Below, piece by piece: positions 1-5,662 of a stretch of DNA of 8,706 bases (positions are counted from its first letter, which is position 1; each line of letters begins with the position of its first letter). Made by a program: the position numbers and the translations under genes. The notes below the pieces were generated by a model. The model saw only the letters and a program-made list of their open reading frames with translations. It had not been told where the DNA came from and did no database searches. This stretch comes from Methanobacteriota archaeon. Its GTDB lineage: Archaea; Hydrothermarchaeota; Hydrothermarchaeia; Hydrothermarchaeales; BMS3B. The DNA lies in the NCBI GenBank assembly GCA_013152995.1, contig JAADFH010000006.1, positions 1 to 8,706 on the forward strand, in the 5' to 3' direction.

Positions 1-95
1 GGGGCACCAGCATGTTCGTCACCAGAGGCACGGGCACGGGATGGCTGCCGATAAGGCTGAACTGCCCGCCGGAGATAGTCAGCCTGAGGCTTTAG
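1..95 (+). CDS. C-terminal end of a metallophosphoesterase (partial, 5' end outside window)
   Basis: Reading from base 3 on the plus strand, about 30 codons stay open to a TAG at 93-95. The translation contains VTRGTGTGWLPIRLNCPPEI and ends three residues after SLR... at the stop. An 'RG.G....PiR...PPEi' tail is, from memory, characteristic of calcineurin-like metallophosphoesterases of the YkuE/YaeI group, where it closes the beta-sandwich next to the metal site. The catalytic Asp/His/Asn motifs would lie upstream, outside the window, so neither activity nor substrate can be judged. Base composition is GC-rich like the host operon and unlike the AT-rich genes it converges on. Its stop overlaps the stop of the minus-strand TOPRIM-like gene by two bases. 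The minus frame is also open over this stretch, but its translation resembles nothing I know. Confidence 0.7.
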   Translation, partial: GTSMFVTRGTGTGWLPIRLNCPPEIVSLRL

Positions 96-613
96 TGCAG
101 GTACTTTTCTGCAAAATATCTAAATGATGCGTTTTTTCTAATTGCAATATCAAGAGAATAATTTCTTAGAATTTCTATCATAAATCCAATTCTTGAATAT
201 CTATCTGGAATCATGCTATTAAATTGCTCTTTGGTTATGTTATCAGTACAGTTAACATTTTTGATTCTAAGCTTTTTGGAAATATGCTCATCCAAGCCTG
301 CAATGTACCAGCTTTCAATTTCTTTTACCACTATAACTATATTATCATGCTCTATCTCTCTACAGTTTTTACAAATATGTTTTTTCTTCTTACTAATGCA
401 TGGATAATTATTTATATCAGATACGAATATGTAATCACTCCCCATTGCTTTAATACTCCTGATATAACTACTTATCTTATCAGCAGAAAGTCTTGAATAT
501 TTTACAATATGTATAGTACTGTATTTACTCTCTAATCTTGGAATTACAATTCTATTGAAAAATCTTTCGTCATCATTACCCTCTACAAATATAAATAGGC
601 TATTTAAGTCCAT
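92..613 (-). CDS. Small TOPRIM-like (putative nuclease) protein paired with an ATPase
   Basis: This 173-aa protein starts at ATG 613, with an AGGAG Shine-Dalgarno about 9 nt upstream and 12 nt after the ATPase stop, so the two genes are probably co-transcribed. The N-terminus has a hydrophobic strand followed by VEGNDDERFF (E11, D14, D15), which matches the first acidic motif of OLD-family/DUF4435/DUF4276-like TOPRIM domains. A second hydrophobic strand ends in FVSDINNYPC (residues 63-72), the expected place for the TOPRIM DxD motif, but here it reads D66-I-N68. A third conserved-looking element is VVKEIESWYIAGL (residues 95-107; E98, E100). Cysteines C72, C81 and C84 follow the second motif in a lysine-rich loop and might bind metal. 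Such proteins with an ATPase partner occur in defence modules, where the TOPRIM part is a nuclease; that role is inferred here. The gene is AT-rich (many AAA, ATA and AAT codons), unlike the operon upstream. There is no signal peptide or membrane segment. Confidence 0.7.
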   Translation of the reverse strand: MDLNSLFIFVEGNDDERFFNRIVIPRLESKYSTIHIVKYSRLSADKISSYIRSIKAMGSDYIFVSDINNYPCISKKKKHICKNCREIEHDNIVIVVKEIESWYIAGLDEHISKKLRIKNVNCTDNITKEQFNSMIPDRYSRIGFMIEILRNYSLDIAIRKNASFRYFAEKYLH

Positions 614-1876
614 TGTGGATTTCTCCTATACCCCCAATAAATTTTGCACATACAGCTCATCTATAAATATTTCATTTTTAAGGAAAGTTATCACGTCATC
701 TCTTCTGGCGGGCTTGCACACAGTAGAAAATCCATCTTTATTACGTGATACCAGTATAATGCTGTCTAATCCTGCATATTTAATTATTTCCGGGTTGTGT
801 GTTGTGATTATTATCTGCTTGCGTCTGGATACGTCTTTCATCATATCCACCACTTTAGAAATGAGATAGGGGTGTATGTTGCGCTCAGGCTCTTCTATTA
901 TTGTTACTGGTTTTTCTTCAAAGTACATTGCTATGATAAGTGCGATTATGTTTATTGTACCATCAGATACGAGTGAAGCAGGTAGATAGTGATTTTTAGA
1001 ATACATCTCACGCAATTTGAGCAGCAGTGATTTGTCTGCAAATTTTTCAACACCAAGGTCCTCTATAAATGGAAGAAGCTCATTCACGAGATTGAAAAGT
1101 TGTCTCTTTCTTTTTGGATTTTCTATGATATTTTTAAGTATTATTGACAGATTGCTTCCATCTTCTTCCAGATATGCTTTTCCTGTAATTGGTGTAGCTT
1201 TTTTTGGAAGTTTTGGATCTATATAGTAAATTGATATGTTGCTCAACCATTCTTCTAACTCTGGTGCAATCATTATGAACACTGGAGTTTCAAGAAGAAG
1301 CGTATTTGAGTCCCACTTGTACTCTCCTAAAAATGTTGGATATATCGCATCAAGTATATCATCCTTTTTTATATTGGCGCTATCTGGATAAACATCCACT
1401 TTTAATTTTCCCTTTTCAAGATAGAATGTAATGTCCATCTCTTCTTCATTCTTAATGTCAGCACACTTATGTGTTAATTTGTCATTTTTAATTTTAAATC
1501 CTCTTATCTTATTAAATTTTATAGAAAACTCATATATTGTCTCATATACTCTCTTATCAAGAAACATATAATGTTCTTTAGGCTCAAATACAATTTTAAT
1601 TGACAACTCTTTTGAACTCCCTATGTTGACATTTCTCAGATACTCAATACCTCCTTGCATTGATATTGCATTTTCTAAGTCATAGTTAATTATATCTCTG
1701 AGAAACCTGAATATATCTATGAAATTAGATTTCCCAGAAGCATTGGCACCAATCAACACGTTAAATCTATCTAAATTAATTTCCACGTTATCAAAGCTCT
1801 TAAAGTTTGATACTTCTACTTTCTTTATCACGCCGAAACGCATCACAGTTCACCCAAACATTATATGCGAGACTGT
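96..1876. other. AT-rich two-gene islet inserted beside a GC-rich core operon
   Basis: Sample lines counted by hand give about 30% G+C inside this block (901-960) against about 67% in ftsY (2701-2760). The change is sharp at both ends: on the right within a few bases of the ftsY stop, on the left at the metallophosphoesterase stop. The block contains only the ATPase and TOPRIM-like genes. I find no transposase, integrase, terminal inverted repeat or obvious target-site duplication, so the mode of entry is unknown. Confidence 0.7.
626..1843 (-). CDS. ABC/AAA-type ATPase (AAA_21, COG4637-like), putative defence-module ATPase
   Basis: The protein is about 405 aa and resembles the SMC/RecF-like 'AAA family ATPase' group without a long coiled-coil insertion. 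Numbering here counts from a GTG at 1846. Walker A is GANASGKS (33-40), after the typical opening 'VSNFKSFDNVEI'. The ABC signature is SLVSDGT (291-297), Walker B with the catalytic glutamate is TIIEEPERNIHP (315-326), and the switch histidine is in TTHNPE (H350). The middle segment ITGKAYLEEDGSNLS (220-234) is usual for COG4637-like members. All motifs look intact, so ATP hydrolysis is expected. ATG at 1843 is preferred to GTG at 1846 because GGGTGA ends 6 nt before the ATG but only 3 nt before the GTG. It precedes the TOPRIM-like gene by 12 nt. Its AT-rich composition and a private TATA-like element point to a transferred cassette. The role, perhaps sensing phage or damaged DNA and gating the TOPRIM partner, is inferred. 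Confidence 0.85.
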   Translation of the reverse strand: MRFGVIKKVEVSNFKSFDNVEINLDRFNVLIGANASGKSNFIDIFRFLRDIINYDLENAISMQGGIEYLRNVNIGSSKELSIKIVFEPKEHYMFLDKRVYETIYEFSIKFNKIRGFKIKNDKLTHKCADIKNEEEMDITFYLEKGKLKVDVYPDSANIKKDDILDAIYPTFLGEYKWDSNTLLLETPVFIMIAPELEEWLSNISIYYIDPKLPKKATPITGKAYLEEDGSNLSIILKNIIENPKRKRQLFNLVNELLPFIEDLGVEKFADKSLLLKLREMYSKNHYLPASLVSDGTINIIALIIAMYFEEKPVTIIEEPERNIHPYLISKVVDMMKDVSRRKQIIITTHNPEIIKYAGLDSIILVSRNKDGFSTVCKPARRDDVITFLKNEIFIDELYVQNLLGV

Positions 1877-1890
1877 TTAAATATATTTAA
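1877..1890 (-). promoter_or_regulatory. TATA-like element for the ATPase/TOPRIM gene pair, perfect palindrome
   Basis: The 14-base sequence TTAAATATATTTAA is its own reverse complement and overlaps the TAA stop of ftsY (1887-1889). It matches the archaeal box A consensus (TTTAWATA-like). It lies 34-47 nt upstream of the ATPase ATG, so a start site about 25 nt downstream would give a short leader of some 15-20 nt carrying the GGGTGA ribosome-binding site. Being symmetrical, it could also bind a dimeric regulator. No GC-rich hairpin or T-tract follows, so I do not read it as a terminator. Confidence 0.45.
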
Positions 1891-2783
1891 CCCACAACCT
1901 CCTTCACGAGCCTCTCCGGCGAGAACACCTCTAAGTCTCCGTAGCTCTGCCCGGTTCCCAGGAACAGCACCGGCTTGCGTATCGCATGCACTATGCTTAT
2001 TGCTGTCCCCCCCTTGGCGTCAGCATCCGCCTTTGTCAGCACAACACCATCAATCTCCACGGCGCTGTTGAACCTCTCCGCCTGCTCCACCGCGGAGTTG
2101 CCTGTGAGAGCATCCCCCACGAAAATCACCATATCAGGCTTAGCCACCCTTGCAATCTTCTTCATCTCCTCCAGCAGGTTCACATTCGTCTCCATCCTGC
2201 CGGCGGTGTCTATCAGCACCACATCCTTCCCCCTGCTCCTCGCATGCGCAATCGCGTCATAAGCCACAGCAGCTGGGTCAGACATGCGCTCATGCTTCAC
2301 CAGCCTTACTCCAAGCCTCTCCGCATGCCTCTCAAGCTGCTCCGCGGCGCCAGCCCTGTAGGTATCGCTTGCAGCAAAAACGCAGGAGAAGCCCTGGCTG
2401 AGCAGCCTGTGGGCGAGCTTCGCAAGCGTGGTGGTCTTCCCGCTGCCATTCACCCCCACGAACATTATCACAAAAGGCTTCTCCCCCTTAGCCCTTATCC
2501 TCTCCTCCAGGCTCTGCGCGGGAATGCTGAGCAGCTCCATCAGGTACCTCCTGAGGGTCTCCCTCACCACCCCCTCCACCTCCCTTCTGTTCACCTTCCT
2601 CCCCAGGAGCGCGCTCCTCAGCTCCTGGCATATCTCCTCAGCCACGCTCAGCGCCACATCGCTCTCAAGAAGCGAGAACTCAAACTCCTGCAGCACCTCC
2701 TCCAGCCTGCGCTCATCCAGCTCCACCTCGCCCCTGAGCCTTCCTGCCAGCCTCTCAACCCTGTCCCTGAGCCCCCTGAACAT
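1887..2783 (-). CDS. ftsY: Signal recognition particle receptor FtsY (SRP GTPase)
   Basis: FtsY is the membrane-associated SRP receptor. It pairs with SRP54 as twin GTPases to deliver ribosome-nascent chains to the translocon. From ATG 2783 the protein has 298 aa. Residues 1-90 form the helical N domain and the rest is the NG GTPase domain. Visible motifs are G1 GVNGSGKT (110-117), G2 DTYRAGAAEQL (140-150), G3 DTAGR (192-196), G4 TKAD (250-253), and the closing GTGQSYGDLEVF (276-287), which favours FtsY over SRP54. The C-terminal methionine-rich M domain of SRP54 is absent. The N-terminus is short and lacks the long acidic A domain of E. coli FtsY, as usual in archaea. A longer frame begins 16 codons upstream, but the ATG at 2783 has GAGAGGAG just ahead of it and gives the familiar 'MFxxLRxR' start. 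It overlaps the end of prefoldin alpha by 29 nt. Confidence 0.95.
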   Translation of the reverse strand: MFRGLRDRVERLAGRLRGEVELDERRLEEVLQEFEFSLLESDVALSVAEEICQELRSALLGRKVNRREVEGVVRETLRRYLMELLSIPAQSLEERIRAKGEKPFVIMFVGVNGSGKTTTLAKLAHRLLSQGFSCVFAASDTYRAGAAEQLERHAERLGVRLVKHERMSDPAAVAYDAIAHARSRGKDVVLIDTAGRMETNVNLLEEMKKIARVAKPDMVIFVGDALTGNSAVEQAERFNSAVEIDGVVLTKADADAKGGTAISIVHAIRKPVLFLGTGQSYGDLEVFSPERLVKEVVG

Positions 2784-3222
2784 CTCCTCTCTCCTGCTGC
2801 GCCCTCTGCACCGCCGCAACAATCTGCTCAACCAGCGGTGCTATTGCCTCAATCCCCTTGAGCACCTCGTTGAGCTTGGAAGTATGCTCCTCCCTCACCT
2901 TCTCCAGCTCCTCAATCCTTGAGCTCAGCTCCCTCTTAGCCTCCTCCACACTCCTGCGCACCGCAACGTCAGCGCCTATGGAGAGCACCACCGACTCCAC
3001 CTTTCCCAGCTCCGCATTCACAAACGCGCCGGAGCCGAGTGGCACCAGCGCCCTCACGCTCTCACCCGAGTCCAGCTCCTCCAAGCACTCCAGCGTCTGC
3101 CTGAACTCCGCGATGTGGCTGAGAATCAGCTCAATATTCTGCCTCAGCGCCTCAGCTTGGGAGCGCAGCGCCTGATACTGGGCAACAACCTGCTCGGGCT
3201 TGAGCTTGGTCTCGGTGCTCAT
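2755..3222 (-). CDS. pfdA: Prefoldin subunit alpha (GimC alpha)
   Basis: This 155-aa protein should form the alpha2 core of the cytosolic alpha2beta4 prefoldin hexamer, which captures unfolded nascent chains and passes them to the thermosome. The layout is an N-terminal coiled-coil helix (about 5-50), a central beta-hairpin region with 'RALVPLGSGAFVNAEL' and 'VVLSIGADVAVRRS' (about 57-91), and a C-terminal coiled coil (about 92-145). The last dozen residues are a Gln/Gly-rich tail (QGAQGQG at the end). The start ATG at 3222 overlaps the L18a stop as ATGA, with GAGGTG upstream. Its 3' end overlaps the start of ftsY. The beta subunit is not in this window. Confidence 0.93.
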   Translation of the reverse strand: MSTETKLKPEQVVAQYQALRSQAEALRQNIELILSHIAEFRQTLECLEELDSGESVRALVPLGSGAFVNAELGKVESVVLSIGADVAVRRSVEEAKRELSSRIEELEKVREEHTSKLNEVLKGIEAIAPLVEQIVAAVQRAQQERGDVQGAQGQG

Positions 3223-3416
3223 TCCTCCACCTCTTCAGTCTCGGTTACCCTCTCAATCTCTATATTCCTCCTCTTAACCCTGTTTCTGCTGCCAAACTCC
3301 GAGAGCACCTTCTCAATCACATCCTCCTCTCTCACGCCCCTGAGCACAACCGAGAACCTCTGCATCCTGTCACCGCACAGAAATCTGCCCTCAACCCTGA
3401 AGTTCTTCACCCTCAT
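3219..3416 (-). CDS. rpl18a: 50S ribosomal protein L18a/LX (eL20 family)
   Basis: This small basic large-subunit protein has 65 aa. The opening 'VKNFRVEGRF', a middle acidic helix 'EEDVIEKVLSEFGSRNRVKRRNIEIERV', and a short acidic tail fit the archaeal LX family, which matches one repeat of eukaryotic eL20. Its length is at the lower end of the family, because the tail after 'IERVTE' is short. ATG 3416 is preceded by GAGGTGG, and the gene begins 9 nt after the aIF6 stop. The order aIF6-LX-prefoldin alpha-FtsY is a conserved archaeal arrangement, which supports the call despite the small size. Confidence 0.9.
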   Translation of the reverse strand: MRVKNFRVEGRFLCGDRMQRFSVVLRGVREEDVIEKVLSEFGSRNRVKRRNIEIERVTETEEVEE

Positions 3417-3425
3417 GCAACCACC

Positions 3426-4091
3426 TCACGAAAGCTCAAACACATCCTGGATGCGCATCATCTCCACACCCGTGGTCTCGCTGCCCACCACGGCACCCTT
3501 AGAGTTCACCAGCATGCCGGTTGCAACAAACCCCACGCCCATGTTCACCGTACCCACCTCCGCTCTCACACCCAGCGTGCTCTCCACCAGCTTCAGCTCC
3601 TCCTCGCTCAGCGACGGGTGGAGGAGCACACCCCTTGAGTTGGCTGCACCAATGCTCCCCACGGTGCGGTACCCGCCAAGAGAAGCAACCGCATGTACCC
3701 TGCACCCCATCACCCGCTCCACAGCCTCCTTGGTGCTCTCGCCGAGCTCCGAGTAAACCAGCGCACCCGAGTCAGAGGCGAGAATAAGGTTCCCCAGGGC
3801 ATTGTGCCTCTCCTCCACCACCTCCACCTCTATCCCCGCATCCTGCAGCACCCTGAGCTCCTGCCGCTCAACCTGGGAACACACAATCGCCCCATGATTG
3901 TTCATCGCCAGAAACACTCCAACAAGCGAGGTGCCGCATATTGAGGTAGTCACCACCTCAACCTCCAGCGCCTCTCTGAGCGTGCTCACAAACTCCTCCG
4001 GCGCCTGCTGTGGCACCACCGCAACACTGTCATTAACCGCAGCCAGGGTGCCGATGCTTGGATTGCTGTTGTAGTCGGCGCGCAGGAGCAT
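3426..4091 (-). CDS. eif6: Translation initiation factor 6 (aIF6), 50S anti-association factor
   Basis: aIF6 binds the large ribosomal subunit near uL14 and eL24 and prevents premature joining with 30S. At 221 aa the length is typical. The five-fold pseudo-symmetric 'pentein' repeat shows as recurring segments of the type 'N..G.lv....': NSNPSIGTLAAVNDS (8-22), FLAMNNHGAIV (60-70), LGNLILASDSGALV (98-111), GSIGAANSRGVLLHP (147-161) and ATGMLVNSKGAVV (190-202). ATG 4091 lies 5 nt after the L31e stop, with GGAG about 8 nt upstream. It sits directly behind genes for two large-subunit proteins, consistent with a role in 50S maturation. Confidence 0.95.
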   Translation of the reverse strand: MLLRADYNSNPSIGTLAAVNDSVAVVPQQAPEEFVSTLREALEVEVVTTSICGTSLVGVFLAMNNHGAIVCSQVERQELRVLQDAGIEVEVVEERHNALGNLILASDSGALVYSELGESTKEAVERVMGCRVHAVASLGGYRTVGSIGAANSRGVLLHPSLSEEELKLVESTLGVRAEVGTVNMGVGFVATGMLVNSKGAVVGSETTGVEMMRIQDVFELS

Positions 4092-4096
4092 GGCAA

Positions 4097-4360
4097 CTAC
4101 TCCGCCAGGCTCACCACCACTGTGTCTCCTTCCCTCTTCTCAGCCCTCACCCTGAGCCTTGCGGGCGGATTCTGGATGCCACGCCTCCACAGCGCCTCAT
4201 TAACCTCCTGCTGGATTACAACCCTTTCAGCCTTCATGTGCTGCTGCATGAAGCGCCTGAGGTACCTCACCGCCTTTGCAGCCCTCTTCGTTCTCGGAGT
4301 TCGCTTTATGCGGTGGAACCTGAGGGTGTATATCCTGTCAATCCTCTTATCCTCTGCCAT
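4097..4360 (-). CDS. rpl31e: 50S ribosomal protein L31e (eL31)
   Basis: This basic 87-aa large-subunit protein, located near the exit tunnel, matches the archaeal/eukaryotic eL31 family. 'IYTLRFHRIKRTPRTKRAAKAVRYLRRFMQQHM' is the signature stretch, followed by 'VVIQQEVNEALWRRGIQNPPARLRVRAEK'. Full length is present. ATG 4360 follows the L39e stop by 3 nt, and its AAGGTG ribosome-binding site overlaps the end of L39e. Co-location with L39e and aIF6 is the conserved archaeal order. Confidence 0.96.
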   Translation of the reverse strand: MAEDKRIDRIYTLRFHRIKRTPRTKRAAKAVRYLRRFMQQHMKAERVVIQQEVNEALWRRGIQNPPARLRVRAEKREGDTVVVSLAE

Positions 4361-4363
4361 ACT

Positions 4364-4516
4364 CTACACCTTCAGCTTTCTTCTTCTCCAGTTCCTGCGC
4401 TTGGGGTGGGTTCTCACCCTCCCGCCCGTCTTTGCAACCGCCCACACAGGCACCGGGCGGTTCTGCTTCTCAGCCTTGCTCATCCTGATCTTTCTGGCGA
4501 GTGTAACCTTGCTCAA
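4364..4516 (-). CDS. rpl39e: 50S ribosomal protein L39e (eL39), TTG start
   Basis: This very small basic protein lines the ribosomal exit tunnel. Translating back from the TAG at 4364-4366 gives 50 aa with the family hallmark '[18 protein letters not shown]' followed by '[13 protein letters not shown]' at the C-terminus. That ending (NPKRR.WRR.KLK) is diagnostic of eL39. An internal ATG at 4483 would give only 39 aa and lose the conserved N-terminal '[11 protein letters not shown]' segment. The TTG at 4514-4516 gives the usual length of about 50 aa and has a perfect AGGAGG at 4524-4529, 7 nt upstream. Only 1 nt separates it from the PDCD5 stop. It is easily missed by gene callers because of its length and start codon. 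Confidence 0.93.
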   Translation of the reverse strand: MSKVTLARKIRMSKAEKQNRPVPVWAVAKTGGRVRTHPKRRNWRRRKLKV

Positions 4517-4517
4517 C

Positions 4518-4841
4518 CTACACCCTCCTGATCTTTATATCCCTCTTCTTTGGCGTTACCCTGCGCAGGATATCCTTGAGCTGCTGGTCGGTGAGCGGTT
4601 TCTTTATCTGCCCCCTCTGCGCAAGCTGAATCAGCAGCGCCTCCACCTGCGCACCAAACTCCGGGCGAGCCATCTTTATGTTAGCCAGCCTGGTTCTTGC
4701 CTCAGGGCTAAGAATGCTCCGCATCAGCACCCTCTTCTGCTCCTCAATCTGCCGGAGCTGCTCCTGCTTCAGCGCCTCCTCCTGCAACTGACGCTGCAGC
4801 TCCAGGAGCTTCCGTCGCTTTATCTCCTCGGCATCCTCCAC
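4518..4841 (-). CDS. PDCD5/TFAR19-family DNA-binding protein
   Basis: This 107-aa protein belongs to the conserved archaeal-eukaryotic PDCD5 family of small three-helix-bundle proteins with flexible ends. The molecular role in archaea is unsettled. Double-stranded DNA binding is reported for the family, and its constant place among ribosomal genes suggests a role in translation or protein folding. The N-terminal acidic/basic helix '[24 protein letters not shown]' is coiled-coil-like. The core carries '[39 protein letters not shown]' (about 41-79), and the C-terminus has '[25 protein letters not shown]'. The start is GTG 4841, preceded by AGGTGA 6 nt upstream and 6 nt after the S19e stop. The S19e-PDCD5-L39e-L31e order is standard in archaea. 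Confidence 0.94.
   Translation of the reverse strand: MEDAEEIKRRKLLELQRQLQEEALKQEQLRQIEEQKRVLMRSILSPEARTRLANIKMARPEFGAQVEALLIQLAQRGQIKKPLTDQQLKDILRRVTPKKRDIKIRRV
4524..4529 (-). promoter_or_regulatory. Shine-Dalgarno site fixing the TTG start of L39e
   Basis: On the minus strand this is AGGAGG, 7 nt before the TTG at 4516, and it lies inside the last codons of PDCD5. The internal ATG of L39e at 4483 has no comparable site, so this element decides the start. Confidence 0.7.
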
Positions 4842-4847
4842 CTTGGC

Positions 4848-5288
4848 TCACCTGTACCTCTGGAGTTCGGGCATCTTCCTCATAATCCTTGCGGCAATCT
4901 TGTCAAGCAGGCTCCTCCCCTTCGGGGTGAGCCTTCTCCCGCCCTCACACTTCTCCACCAGCCCCTCGCTCTCCAGCTGCTGGAGTATGTTCCTTATTAT
5001 TGCGCCGCTGCCGCCGCGAATCGCATCAGGGGCGGAGCCGCAGTTCTTCCTGCCCCCGTACCAGCGCCTCAGCGTCTGCACACCCACCGGACCGTGCACG
5101 TACAGCTTCCTCAGCAGCGAGGCTGCGCGTATATACCACCAGTCCTTCTGCACCGGGGCACGCTCTCTGTTTGCCCCCGTCTTTACGAAAGCTGCCCAGC
5201 GGGGTGGCTTGAGCTTCTCCAGCTTCTTCAGCTCAGCGGTGAGCTCGCGTATAAGCTCTGCGGGTGGAACATCATAAACCGTCGGCAT
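4848..5288 (-). CDS. rps19e: 30S ribosomal protein S19e (eS19)
   Basis: This 146-aa small-subunit head protein is found in archaea and eukaryotes and is needed for 40S maturation in eukaryotes. It starts with 'MPTVYDVPPAELI'. The family core 'KPPRWAAFVKTGANRERAP' then 'DWWYIRAASLLRKLY' (27-63) is followed by 'GPVGVQTLRRWYGGRKN' (66-82) and the winged-helix end 'GSGAIIRNILQQLESEGLV' and 'RRLTPKGRSLLDKIA'. The frame stays open upstream to 5432 inside Rpp21, but ATG 5288 matches the universal start of the family and has AAGGAGGTT at 5293-5301. It lies 29 nt after the Rpp21 stop, the largest gap in the translation cluster. Confidence 0.97.
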   Translation of the reverse strand: MPTVYDVPPAELIRELTAELKKLEKLKPPRWAAFVKTGANRERAPVQKDWWYIRAASLLRKLYVHGPVGVQTLRRWYGGRKNCGSAPDAIRGGSGAIIRNILQQLESEGLVEKCEGGRRLTPKGRSLLDKIAARIMRKMPELQRYR

Positions 5289-5292
5289 GCAC

Positions 5293-5301
5293 AACCTCCT
5301 T
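5293..5301 (-). promoter_or_regulatory. Strong Shine-Dalgarno site of S19e
   Basis: On the minus strand this reads AAGGAGGTT, with its core about 6 nt before ATG 5288. It settles the start against the upstream extension of the same frame into the Rpp21 gene. Confidence 0.7.
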
Positions 5302-5317
5302 GTATGATAACTACCAC

Positions 5318-5662
5318 CTACGCATCTGTGTGTAGCGTCTGCAATCTCATTTGCAATTTCTCTCTTGCGTAGGGCACCCTTCTCACGTGCCCGCACTCCA
5401 AGCAGGTGTATATAACCCTGAGCTTCCTGCACCTCACCCTCAGGTTAACCCCCGGCACTAAGAAGCTTCCACACCTCCTGCAGAACCTCCTCTTCCAGCC
5501 TGCGGGAAAGCGCAGATTGTACTTCATTGCTATCCTCCTTGCCAGCTGCACGTACCTCCTTGCAAGCTTTCTGTCCCTGTGAAAAACCTCCTCCGCGAGC
5601 TGCATGAGAATCTCCATTCTCTCCCTTGCAATCCTGCGCTCAAGGCTTCTGTTCCTCCTCAT
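5318..5662 (-). CDS. rnp4: Ribonuclease P protein component 4 (Rpp21)
   Basis: This 114-aa protein subunit of archaeal RNase P pairs with Rpp29 and binds the specificity domain of the RNA during tRNA 5' end maturation. The N-terminal helices (about 1-50) are rich in Arg and Lys, with 'ARERMEILMQLAEEVFHRDRKLARRYVQLARRIAMKYNLR'. A zinc ribbon follows: C61-R-R-C64, then C87-L-E-C90, with 'FCRRCGSFLVPGVNLRVR' as the familiar motif. All four zinc cysteines are present and the length is typical. ATG 5662 overlaps the protease stop as ATGA, with GGGGGTG upstream. Its place between a membrane protease and S19e makes it part of the same transcript as the archaeosine enzyme, a second tRNA-maturation function. 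Confidence 0.95.
   Translation of the reverse strand: MRRNRSLERRIARERMEILMQLAEEVFHRDRKLARRYVQLARRIAMKYNLRFPAGWKRRFCRRCGSFLVPGVNLRVRCRKLRVIYTCLECGHVRRVPYAREKLQMRLQTLHTDA

Noticed and set aside
1..91. Minus-strand frame open beyond the TOPRIM-like stop to the window edge
   Set aside because: It has no start near the stop and no family resemblance, while the plus-strand frame ends in a recognisable 'LPIRLNCPPEI' phosphoesterase tail.
92..1876. Retron, toxin-antitoxin or insertion-sequence reading of the AT-rich block
   Set aside because: There is no reverse transcriptase, structured RNA, transposase or terminal inverted repeat. Only the ATPase and TOPRIM-like genes are present.
1847..1886. Rho-independent-like terminator after ftsY
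   Set aside because: The only inverted repeat is an AT-only palindrome without a T-tract. It suits a TATA box better than a terminator.
1986..2861. Plus-strand open frame of 291 codons opposite ftsY
   Set aside because: It is antisense to a clear SRP GTPase with all G motifs. Its translation is Pro/His/Leu-rich with no recognisable domain.
4122..5372. Long plus-strand open frame (416 codons) across the ribosomal protein genes
   Set aside because: It lies antisense to L31e, L39e, PDCD5 and S19e, all recognised families with good start sites. Its Leu/Pro/His-rich composition is what the antisense of GC-rich genes produces.
5289..5432. Upstream in-frame extension of S19e into Rpp21
   Set aside because: The extension is unlike any S19e N-terminus, and ATG 5288 has a strong AAGGAGGTT site and the conserved 'MPTVYDVP' start.
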